A stretch of DNA of 17,066 bases from CAZUXY01 sp964624235 (GTDB lineage: Bacteria; Spirochaetota; UBA4802; UBA5368). The notes under the pieces are model-generated. The model worked only from the letters and a program-made list of their open reading frames with translations, searched no databases and was not told the origin of the DNA. The position numbers were made by a program, and so were the translations under genes. Numbering within the stretch: the stretch's first letter is position 1; each line of letters begins with the position of its first letter. Of the stretch, positions 7,419 through 13,553 are shown piece by piece. The DNA lies in contig CAZUXY010000074.1 in NCBI GenBank assembly GCA_964624235.1, positions 1 to 17,066 on the forward strand. The letters are read 5' to 3'.

Positions 7419-8009
7419 GTGCCCAGACCTGTAAGAATAATCGAACCTAATCTTACCTATCATGTATATACACGGTGCATAGAATGTAAAAACATGATCC
7501 GCTCAGGTTCGCTCAAAGAACTCATGATCACCGTGCTGATGAAAACACAGAAAAAGTATACTTTTGAACTTATTGCCTATGAGATTATGGACAATCACTT
7601 CCACCTCATTATTCGCACGGTCCCGGGAGGTGAAAGCATTTCCCGTGTTGTACAGTACATCAAGGCCCGTTTCGCCGAGCTTTTCAACCGTTCCATGAAC
7701 CGTACCGGACCGTTCTGGAATGAACGTTTCAAGGACCAGATTATTGAACATGCGGAAAAACCGGTACACTACCTGCTGTGGCTCCTGTGGTACCTTGCCT
7801 TCAACCCGGTCAGAAAGAACATGGTGAGGAATCCGCGGCAGTCCCTATACGGCAGCATAAACTCGTACCTGGAGGAATCCCATCCGGGCAGGGTCAGAAT
7901 CACGCTGCACCGGTATTTTATGGATCTGGGTACATCATTCAGGGAAAGGGTTCAGCGGTTTCTTTTATACGAAGAAGCCTATAGAAGGAGGCTGGCGGTT
8001 TATTTTTAG
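7419..8009 (+). CDS. REP-associated (Y1/IS200-like) transposase, RAYT
   Basis: This single-strand HUH-type DNA transposase has about 196 residues. The HUH pair is HFHLII, in the stretch YEIMDNHFHLII, the family signature. Upstream LTYHVYTRC matches the first strand (YHVxxR). Downstream GPFWNERFKDQIIE and WYLAFNPVRKNMV match the usual W-x-x-RF and Y-x-x-NPVR blocks. The usual nucleophilic Tyr near the RF block is not evident here. I prefer GTG 7419, giving MPRPVRI, the typical family opening, with GGAG 6 bp upstream. ATG 7407, which would add four residues, has no visible ribosome site. The gene is bracketed by REP-like cores on both sides, the next one only 6 bp past the stop. RAYTs are known to be single-copy domesticated enzymes that mobilise REP sequences; mobility here is inferred. 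Confidence 0.9.
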   Translation: MPRPVRIIEPNLTYHVYTRCIECKNMIRSGSLKELMITVLMKTQKKYTFELIAYEIMDNHFHLIIRTVPGGESISRVVQYIKARFAELFNRSMNRTGPFWNERFKDQIIEHAEKPVHYLLWLLWYLAFNPVRKNMVRNPRQSLYGSINSYLEESHPGRVRITLHRYFMDLGTSFRERVQRFLLYEEAYRRRLAVYF

Positions 8010-8015
8010 CCCGGA

Positions 8016-8027
8016 GGGGTCAGAGCC
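8016..8027 (+). repeat. REP-like core, copy 4
   Basis: Exact core, forward orientation, starting 7 bp after the last base of the transposase stop. A TTTGACATTTA 11-mer follows at 8066-8076. Confidence 0.88.
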
Positions 8028-8146
8028 TGTAAGTGTAAGTGCAAAGCCTGAAGGTGTTTGAATGGTTTGACATTTAACAGTTGCTTTCTTTTATTAACTA
8101 ACATCTTATTTTTATTGAACTTAGTGCAAGCTTCTAAACCCCAAAA

Positions 8147-9031
8147 ATGAAGATAGTGTACTATACATCCGGTGTTACGGGATCGGGAAGGATCGTCCGG
8201 GGGATATCGATTGCGAATGCATTTAGACGGAGGGGAATACCGTGCGAATTCACCATTCTGCACAGTTCCCGTTTCGGATTTTTAACCGAGGGATATGCAC
8301 AACATATCGAAATCCCTGTTGAAAACGATCAGGCGCATGCTAAAGAAAATTTTGAACAATCCGTATTGTACCGGACGCTTGTACACATTAATCCCGACGT
8401 GCTGATTGTCGATCTCATGTGGTTCACCCTCCATAACTTCATTCAGGAGTTGAAATGCGAAAAAATATTCCTTTTAACCCAGATAGCCGATGCCCGGTTC
8501 TTTACCGTGCAATTCCCGGAAGGGCCACGCGCTTTTGAGCCGGCACACTTCAACCTACTGCTTCAGGCGGAACCGCTTCCTGTTGATATCGGCGCACAGA
8601 CAATCAATCCGATAATTATCAGAAACCACGATGATATACTGTCTGAAGAAGCTGCCTATGAGAAGCTCGGTATTATAAAATCCGGGGGAAATCTCTGTCT
8701 TTTCGCGTATAACGGCGAACCGGGTGAATACGATTCCATTAAAAGAAAGTATTCCTATCTCGAGGAAACCGGTTATCAGATGGTGTATTCAACAAATTAT
8801 GCCGGCCGGGGGTATTTTCCCATAGTTGATTATTTCAACGCTTTTGATATAATTATCAGCGGGGCGGGATATAACCAGTTCTGGGAGATCATATATTTCG
8901 ATAAAGAAGCGGTGTTCGAGGCGACCCCACGAGTATTCGAAGACCAGTTATGGCGGATACGCCATGGCCAGGAATACTACTTTAACGAGAACGGCGCCGA
9001 TCAACTGGCGGGCATGATTACCGGTCGATGA
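8147..9031 (+). CDS. MurG-like (GT-B fold) glycosyltransferase family protein
   Basis: This 294-residue cytosolic or membrane-peripheral protein opens with MKIVYYTSGVTGSGRIVRG, the Gly-rich N-terminal loop of GT-B enzymes related to MurG/UGT, followed by NAFRRRGIPCEF. The C-terminal half carries FDIIISGAGYNQFWEIIYF, equivalent to the Gly-Gly and Glu region that binds the nucleotide sugar in this superfamily. EATPRVFEDQLWR follows. It is shorter than MurG (about 360), and donor and acceptor are unknown. The start has no clear Shine-Dalgarno, but the N-terminal motif fixes it. The gene is visibly more AT-rich than the trk and aminotransferase genes, and inverted REP-like cores bracket it (8016 forward, 9046 reverse). 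The DUF1624 acyltransferase follows, so both may modify an envelope glycan; this is inference. Confidence 0.7.
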   Translation: MKIVYYTSGVTGSGRIVRGISIANAFRRRGIPCEFTILHSSRFGFLTEGYAQHIEIPVENDQAHAKENFEQSVLYRTLVHINPDVLIVDLMWFTLHNFIQELKCEKIFLLTQIADARFFTVQFPEGPRAFEPAHFNLLLQAEPLPVDIGAQTINPIIIRNHDDILSEEAAYEKLGIIKSGGNLCLFAYNGEPGEYDSIKRKYSYLEETGYQMVYSTNYAGRGYFPIVDYFNAFDIIISGAGYNQFWEIIYFDKEAVFEATPRVFEDQLWRIRHGQEYYFNENGADQLAGMITGR

Positions 9032-9045
9032 ATAACGTTGATAGA

Positions 9046-9057
9046 GGCTCTGACCCC
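9046..9057 (-). repeat. REP-like core, copy 5
   Basis: Exact core, reverse orientation, in the gap between the glycosyltransferase and the acyltransferase. Confidence 0.88.
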
Positions 9058-9191
9058 TTGTCCTTTCCATTTCATGTAAATCGACAAAAAGGTATTAAAA
9101 AACCATTAAATCATTGAATAATTCCGGTTTTCCCCCGCAAGTGCATGGTATGGAACTTTACAATCTCTTGTTACTGGTCTGATATACTGAT

Positions 9192-10304
9192 ATGCCATCA
9201 CCGTTGGAAATAAGCGGGGAAATTCCCGTACACCGTATCCCCGCCATCGACGCCCTCAGGGGTGTTGCAGTGATCCTCATGGTGCAGCAGCATCTGGGGG
9301 TTTGGTTGTGGAACAATGCAGGCAAGCCCATCAACGCGGCGTTTTCCGACTACTCCTGGTATATAATCATCAACTGGCTTGGAAACCTGGCCGCTCCACT
9401 GTTTATTATCATTGCCGGCGCGGGAACGGTACTTTTTGAGGATCGCCATCAACAAAAAGACAGGGTACTTATTACCAGAGGTGTGTTCATTATATTTATG
9501 GGTTATGTACTCAATTTACTCAGTCCTCACTGGTTTTCCCTGACATCCTGGTACGTGTTGCATTTAATCGGGTTTTGCCTGGCTCTGACCCCTTTATCCA
9601 GGCGTTTGCCCGAAAAAACTCTCATTCCTTTGATACTACTGATGATCTCTCTTGCCGTGTTATTACAGACAAAGCTTAACACGCCTCTGTTTTTAACAAA
9701 CAAACAGATGGGAAACGACGAACCGCTGCGACTAGCGCTTGCCGCAGGCCATTTCCCCATATTTCCCTGGTGCGGCTTCTTTATGCTGGGGATTCTGCTG
9801 GGCAGATGGATGAAACGGAAACAGTATCTTCTGATGGTCCTTCTTGCATTTATCGTTATAGGATCAGCTGCCGTACTCGGGTTTTTCCACCATTCCGGTT
9901 ATGCCTTTGCGACCTACGGGAGATTTTACCGATTTTTCGTCCCTCTCCCTTATTTTTATCCTCCCCTGCCGCCTTTTATATTGTTTCTCATGGGGGTTTC
10001 AACCCTGCTTTTCTGCGGAGTATCCGGGGCTCTGACCCCGAAAAACCCTGCTATCATGAAAACCAGAAACAAGTGCTTATGGCTGTCGGGACTGGGGCGT
10101 GTATCCCTCACCATCCTGTTTCTGCACATTGTTATATTCAATGAACTGATTAGATATTGGGGCATACACAGCATCTTCCCGGCCCCGATTTCTCTATTAA
10201 TTATCATCTTAATCCTATCGTTGATGGTTTACATTACCTTAATCTGGGGTAAATATGAATATAAATACAGTCTGGAATGGATAATGAGAAGAATTTCCGG
10301 ATAA
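9192..10304 (+). CDS. DUF1624 / HGSNAT-like membrane acyltransferase
   Basis: This 370-residue inner-membrane protein has about ten hydrophobic helices. The N-terminal RIPAIDALRGVAVILMVQQH (residues 15-34) is the signature of the DUF1624/YeiB and heparan-glucosaminide acetyltransferase-like families, with His34 near the membrane face. Such proteins move acyl groups across the membrane to a glycan or lipid; the substrate here is unknown. Length suits the family. Two REP-like cores lie inside the frame (9581-9592 and 10028-10039), in the same codon phase, each giving Ala-Leu-Thr-Pro in a loop between helices; the frame survives both. No strong Shine-Dalgarno precedes ATG 9192. A further core follows the stop at 10317. 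Confidence 0.8.
   Translation: MPSPLEISGEIPVHRIPAIDALRGVAVILMVQQHLGVWLWNNAGKPINAAFSDYSWYIIINWLGNLAAPLFIIIAGAGTVLFEDRHQQKDRVLITRGVFIIFMGYVLNLLSPHWFSLTSWYVLHLIGFCLALTPLSRRLPEKTLIPLILLMISLAVLLQTKLNTPLFLTNKQMGNDEPLRLALAAGHFPIFPWCGFFMLGILLGRWMKRKQYLLMVLLAFIVIGSAAVLGFFHHSGYAFATYGRFYRFFVPLPYFYPPLPPFILFLMGVSTLLFCGVSGALTPKNPAIMKTRNKCLWLSGLGRVSLTILFLHIVIFNELIRYWGIHSIFPAPISLLIIILILSLMVYITLIWGKYEYKYSLEWIMRRISG
9581..9592 (-). repeat. REP-like core, copy 6 (inside the acyltransferase gene)
   Basis: Exact core within codons for LALTPL. A 6-bp inverted repeat, GCCTGG (9577-9582) and CCAGGC (9598-9603), brackets it, consistent with a small hairpin. Confidence 0.85.
10028..10039 (-). repeat. REP-like core, copy 7 (inside the acyltransferase gene)
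   Basis: Exact core within codons for GALTPK, in the same phase as copy 6. It contains a CGGGG/CCCCG stem (10025-10029 and 10036-10040) with a 6-nt loop. Confidence 0.85.
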
Positions 10305-10316
10305 AAAAATCAGACA

Positions 10317-10328
10317 GGGGTCAGAGCC
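10317..10328 (+). repeat. REP-like core, copy 8
   Basis: Exact core, forward orientation, 12 bp after the acyltransferase stop. A second copy of the TTTGACATTTA 11-mer follows at 10336-10346. Confidence 0.88.
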
Positions 10329-10369
10329 TATGCATTTTGACATTTAGTCGCCGCCTGATCCTTATTTAA

Positions 10370-10398
10370 TTGACATAACCGGTCTTTTTTGTTTATTT
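10370..10398 (+). promoter_or_regulatory. Candidate promoter for lipoprotein paralogue 1
   Basis: TTGACA (10370-10375) and TTATTT (10393-10398) are spaced by 17 bp, with a TG one base before the -10 box (extended -10). The start site would be near 10405, giving a leader of about 110 nt before ATG 10515. Confidence 0.5.
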
Positions 10399-10514
10399 AC
10401 TTATGGAAGATAATATTCCCTAAGTATCGTGTCGTAACCGGGTATTATTTACCCAAAACGTCCTTCTCAACGGTAATAGTTTACAGTATAGAGAATCATG
10501 CAGGAGGTACTCCG

Positions 10515-11222
10515 ATGAAACGATATATATCATATTCTGTCATTCTGGCGATATTACTCTCTACGGCGCTCGTGGTTTTCAACCGGTGCTCGGTGGGAAA
10601 TACGACGAGGGTTACTATTCATTTAAAGACTCATGAAATATCAAACACAAGAGGCAAAACTAGTATTTTTGATAAAATTTCATTATTATTATTCAAACCT
10701 GTTTATGCAATGGCAGGTTGGAGTTCGACCTGGGATTCATTGCAACTAGTAGTCTCCGGACCAGGTATGGAAACTATTACAACAGATATTCCTCCGCTTG
10801 CGACATCATATACAATAGAAGTTCTCTCCGGTGCTGATAGAGAATTCACTATTTATTCATATACTTCTGCAAATAATGTCCCCAAAAATTATGGGGGGAG
10901 AACTGTTTTAACTCTTAACCCTGGAGAAGAAAGTACCATAAATATAGTAATGCGACCAATGACTCGGATTACAAATCAATATACATCTACATCAACTATT
11001 ACTATAGTGTGGGAAGATACTGGATCTTATGATGTGGGATACAATGTCTATCGATCAACTAATCCTGATGGTCCATATATCAATATTGGCAACACAATAA
11101 ACTCAACATATAATGATTACCCAGTAACATATAATGTAATGTATTATTACAAGGTGAGTGTTTTAACAACCACTGGTGAGGGCATACCTTGTGACTATAT
11201 ATCTCAACTCGGTCCGCCATAA
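10515..11222 (+). CDS. Tandem lipoprotein paralogue 1, FnIII-like C-terminal module
   Basis: This 235-residue exported protein has a signal peptide ending in VVFNRC, with Cys25 the probable lipidation site; the lipobox is poor (Arg at -1). After it comes the family pattern TTRVTIHLK, then SIFDKISLLLF (49-59), LVVSGPGM (78-85) and the YGG turn (126-128). From about residue 158 an FnIII-like module shows TIVWEDTG, GYNVYRSTNPDGPY, YYYKVSVLTTTGEG. The start is set by AGGAGG 7 bp before ATG 10515; the frame is open further upstream, but without a ribosome site. Nearly the whole mature part is AT-rich, unlike paralogue 2. It is the first of four tandem copies. A periplasmic or surface role is inferred, and no ligand is known. 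Confidence 0.75.
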   Translation: MKRYISYSVILAILLSTALVVFNRCSVGNTTRVTIHLKTHEISNTRGKTSIFDKISLLLFKPVYAMAGWSSTWDSLQLVVSGPGMETITTDIPPLATSYTIEVLSGADREFTIYSYTSANNVPKNYGGRTVLTLNPGEESTINIVMRPMTRITNQYTSTSTITIVWEDTGSYDVGYNVYRSTNPDGPYINIGNTINSTYNDYPVTYNVMYYYKVSVLTTTGEGIPCDYISQLGPP

Positions 11223-11455
11223 TATCATTTTATTGAGATAATAATCCTCACCTCGACACCTTCCTCCTCGCTTTTTCTTTAAAACCACGAGGAGAAGCAG
11301 GTGAATGCTCCCCCATGGTGATATAAGAATCACCATTCCCACAGTCAGCAGCAATCCACAGGTACGCCGCAATGTTCCTGTTCCCGTATGATAATTCCGG
11401 TTCCGTACGGACACCGGAACCCCTCCGGCATTCCCCCTCCCGGTTGAAAAAACGA

Positions 11456-11467
11456 GGGGTCAGAGCC
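11456..11467 (+). repeat. REP-like core, copy 9
   Basis: Exact core, forward orientation, in the gap between lipoprotein paralogues 1 and 2. Confidence 0.88.
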
Positions 11468-11511
11468 TCCTGTTTTCAAAAAAGCATGTTTCCGGGGTGC
11501 GCCTCTGAAAT

Positions 11512-11540
11512 TTGCCTTTCCCCCGCACTTTTTGTATATT
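11512..11540 (+). promoter_or_regulatory. Candidate promoter for lipoprotein paralogue 2
   Basis: TTGCCT (11512-11517) and TATATT (11535-11540) are spaced by 17 bp, about 44 bp before ATG 11584. The 11-mer TTTTGTATATT covering the -10 box recurs upstream of paralogue 3 (12691-12701). Confidence 0.4.
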
Positions 11541-11583
11541 ACTCGATCTTTGTAAATCTCCGCGGCTTCAGGAGGTTTTCACC

Positions 11584-12366
11584 ATGAATAAAAGGAGTAG
11601 CATCAGATATTCAATCGCAACGGTACTCTTCAGCGGCCTGCTCCTCTCAGGAGGGTGTTTTTACACGGGTGACAGGGCCACGGTTACCCTGAACCTGGGG
11701 CTTCGCGGCAACCATGCGCTGTATTCACCTTCGGTCTTCGAACGCTTTCTGGCCTTCATCACCCTCTCGGTTCCGCTGGCGGCCGACCCTCCGCCCTACC
11801 CCTATGCCGTCGCCGCCGTAAAGCTCACGGTCACGGGGCCCGGCATGAATGAACTGGTAAAAGACCTCAGTCGCGCCGAGATCGACGCCGGGCGCGCCGT
11901 TTTTAACCTACCCGCGGGGAAGCACCGGGTGTTCGCCGTTGAAATCTACATCAGCTGGGAGGGTGAAACACCTCACCGGGACTACGGCGGGATTACCATC
12001 GCCGACATCGATCCCGGAAGCAACACCCTGGCGATTACCCTGGGAAACCTGCCCTCCGCGCCCTCCGGGTTTGCAATCGTCAGGACGGAAAACCAGTTCG
12101 CGGTACCTTTTAATTACGTGTCATGGAATGGGGAAGATCCGGGCTCGGTTACGGGCTATCGCCTGTACCGATCGACCAGTGAGACGGGAAATTATACCAG
12201 GATCGCGACGGTACCCAATCCCGGCCTTGACCTTCAGGGCGCCCCGCTGACGGCGTACTTCGAGGACTACGGCATCGACCCACAGATAATCTACTGGTAC
12301 AGGGTCGGCGCGTACAACGGTTTCGGCGAGGGAGAGCCCGGTTCGGCGTTTCCCGACAACTGGTGA
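11584..12366 (+). CDS. Tandem lipoprotein paralogue 2, FnIII-like C-terminal module
   Basis: This 260-residue exported lipoprotein has the signal peptide FSGLLLSGGC with Cys25 as probable lipidation site. The N-terminal module shows GDRATVTLNLGL, VFERFLAFITLS, ADPPPYP, KLTVTGPGM, NLPAGKHRVFAV and DYGGI in the order shared by the family. The linker GNLPSAP (154-160) leads to the FnIII-like module with VSWNGEDPGSVTGYRLYRS, YTRIATV, IYWYRVGAYNGFGEG and a final Trp. The ATG at 11584 has AGGAGG 8 bp upstream; earlier codons in frame belong to the promoter region. The whole gene is GC-rich, unlike paralogue 1 and the C-terminal modules of paralogues 3 and 4. Probably anchored in the outer membrane; partner unknown. 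Confidence 0.8.
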   Translation: MNKRSSIRYSIATVLFSGLLLSGGCFYTGDRATVTLNLGLRGNHALYSPSVFERFLAFITLSVPLAADPPPYPYAVAAVKLTVTGPGMNELVKDLSRAEIDAGRAVFNLPAGKHRVFAVEIYISWEGETPHRDYGGITIADIDPGSNTLAITLGNLPSAPSGFAIVRTENQFAVPFNYVSWNGEDPGSVTGYRLYRSTSETGNYTRIATVPNPGLDLQGAPLTAYFEDYGIDPQIIYWYRVGAYNGFGEGEPGSAFPDNW

Positions 12367-12410
12367 GGACACGGAACGATGTATTTCCCGCGGCACATAC
12401 CTGTACCCAC

Positions 12411-12422
12411 GGCTCTGACCCC
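12411..12422 (-). repeat. REP-like core, copy 10
   Basis: Exact core, reverse orientation. It pairs with copy 11 to form a stem of 11 or more bp with a loop of about 15 nt and one bulged C. Confidence 0.87.
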
Positions 12423-12437
12423 TCTTTTTGATGCAGG

Positions 12438-12449
12438 AGGGTCAGAGCC
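12438..12449 (+). repeat. REP-like core, copy 11 (one mismatch)
   Basis: AGGGTCAGAGCC differs from the core only in the first base. It faces copy 10. Confidence 0.8.
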
Positions 12450-12541
12450 CTGCGTGGAGCGGCACGCGGTTGCTGTTCCTGAAGGGACATGTATCCCCGC
12501 GTACACCGTCAATTCCCTGAAAAACCTCCGGATGGAACCCC

Positions 12542-12553
12542 GGGGTCAGAGCC
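12542..12553 (+). repeat. REP-like core, copy 12
   Basis: Exact core, forward orientation. It is the last copy seen in the window, 249 bp before the start of paralogue 3. Confidence 0.88.
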
Positions 12554-12801
12554 CTGTTGTTCCCGGAACAGCCGAAACATCAATACTGCGCACCATAATG
12601 AATCGGGAAATACCCTGTATATTTCTTTTTTATCGTTTACGCTTAAAAGTTGCACGTATGCGGAAACTGGGAGGTAGGGTAAATGGTTAGTTTTGTATAT
12701 TTTTACCACATTGTAACATCAGAACACCATTTAGCTTGACTGACTTATTTCAGTTCCGTAGATATGGCGTTACATATATACTTTTGGAGGGAATCACAGA
12801 A

Positions 12802-13533
12802 ATGGGAAGGAAAATCAGTGTAATTGCAGCAGTGTTTTTTCTTTCCGCAGTCGTTTTCACCTTTACCGCCTGTAATTTTGCGGGCGACAGCGCGCGGGTA
12901 ACAATAAATATAGGAAAGCCTCCGGAACTGGCCTCACGCCTGCCTCAGAAACCGGGGATTTTAGATAGAATTGTTTCTTTTTTCACCCTGGGTACCACCG
13001 CGCACGCGGACCCTTCGCCGGAAGACTGGTATGAAATCCGTCTTAACGTTACCGGAGAGGGGATGAGTCCCCTTGAGGTGGAAATACCCCTCGATACCGG
13101 CCAGATAACGCTCACGCTCCCTCTTGGGAAAAAGACCTTTACGGTCGTGGTGGAAGGCGACGGGGTGCGATTGTATGGCGCCATCAAGACCTTAGAACTT
13201 GGAGGTGCCACGACGATTAATCTTCAGCTAGGCCCTTTACCCAATGAACCGGTAATTGATCATTTTTCATTTGCAGATTATGGAGTCAATATTTATTGGA
13301 CGATAAGTGAACCCTTGAATGTCACCGGTTTTAAAGTATATCGTTCAGATGTTTACGAAGGTACATATGTATTGATTAAAATCGACGTGAAAAGTATATT
13401 CCCTTATTCGGAACCTTATTACTCATATAATGACGTAAACGGTATTTTGGAGACGTGGTACAAAATTACAGCCTATAACCAGTACGGGGAAGGTGATTTT
13501 TATATTCCAGACTCATATCAAAACTATTGGTAA
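12802..13533 (+). CDS. Tandem lipoprotein paralogue 3, FnIII-like C-terminal module
   Basis: This 243-residue exported lipoprotein has the signal peptide VVFTFTAC, with Cys24 as probable lipid site. It shares DSARVTINIG (29-38), ILDRIVSFFTLGTTAHADP, LNVTGEGM, LPLGKKTFTVVV and the linker GPLPNEP (144-150). The FnIII-like module (about 151-243) shows INIYWTISEP-like strands, GFKVYRSDVYEGTY, WYKITAYNQYGEG and a final Trp. The N-terminal module is GC-rich, but the sequence turns AT-rich near 13250, exactly at the linker. GGAGG lies 11 bp before ATG 12802, longer than ideal but the best option. Paralogue 4 starts 20 bp after the stop, so the two are probably co-transcribed. Confidence 0.78.
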   Translation: MGRKISVIAAVFFLSAVVFTFTACNFAGDSARVTINIGKPPELASRLPQKPGILDRIVSFFTLGTTAHADPSPEDWYEIRLNVTGEGMSPLEVEIPLDTGQITLTLPLGKKTFTVVVEGDGVRLYGAIKTLELGGATTINLQLGPLPNEPVIDHFSFADYGVNIYWTISEPLNVTGFKVYRSDVYEGTYVLIKIDVKSIFPYSEPYYSYNDVNGILETWYKITAYNQYGEGDFYIPDSYQNYW

Positions 13534-13553
13534 ATTATTTTCAGGTGATTAAA

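Larger units (their letters stand above)
11223..11583. other. Intergenic region with repeat core, hairpins and a possible promoter
   Basis: This 361-bp gap contains the 7-bp inverted repeat CTCCTCG/CGAGGAG (11264-11270 and 11288-11294). It also contains a perfect 8-bp hairpin, ATGGTGAT/ATCACCAT (11315-11322 and 11329-11336), and a nested hairpin TTCCGGT...ACCGGAA around TCCGTACGGA (11395-11419). A REP-like core and a promoter candidate follow. An 83-codon minus-strand frame (11414 to 11163) has a GTG start with a fair ribosome site and one hydrophobic stretch, but it overlaps the end of paralogue 1; I do not call it as a gene. Confidence 0.55.
12367..12801. other. Intergenic REP-rich region, no gene
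   Basis: This 435-bp gap has three repeat cores: an inverted pair (12411-12449) and one more at 12542. The palindromes CCCCGGGG (12537-12544) and GTTCC-C-GGAAC are also present. The longer frames here are translations of the repeats (ALTP, GSEPC) and are not genes. Its last 120 bp are AT-rich and contain the TTTTGTATATT 11-mer before paralogue 3, but no good -35 box is seen at the right spacing. Confidence 0.6.

Noticed and set aside
7316..8027. Complete IS200/IS605-type insertion sequence around the transposase
   Set aside because: The flanks are the same dispersed core found throughout the island, with no distinct left and right ends or TnpB, so a REP-associated transposase is the better description.
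6042..12553. CRISPR array suggested by the many short repeats
   Set aside because: Spacing is irregular (14 bp to over 1 kb), both orientations occur, genes lie between the copies, and no cas gene is present.
12379..12690. 103-codon plus-strand frame between lipoprotein paralogues 2 and 3
   Set aside because: It is a translation through three repeat cores (ALTP and GSEPC strings), with no ribosome site and no protein-like pattern.
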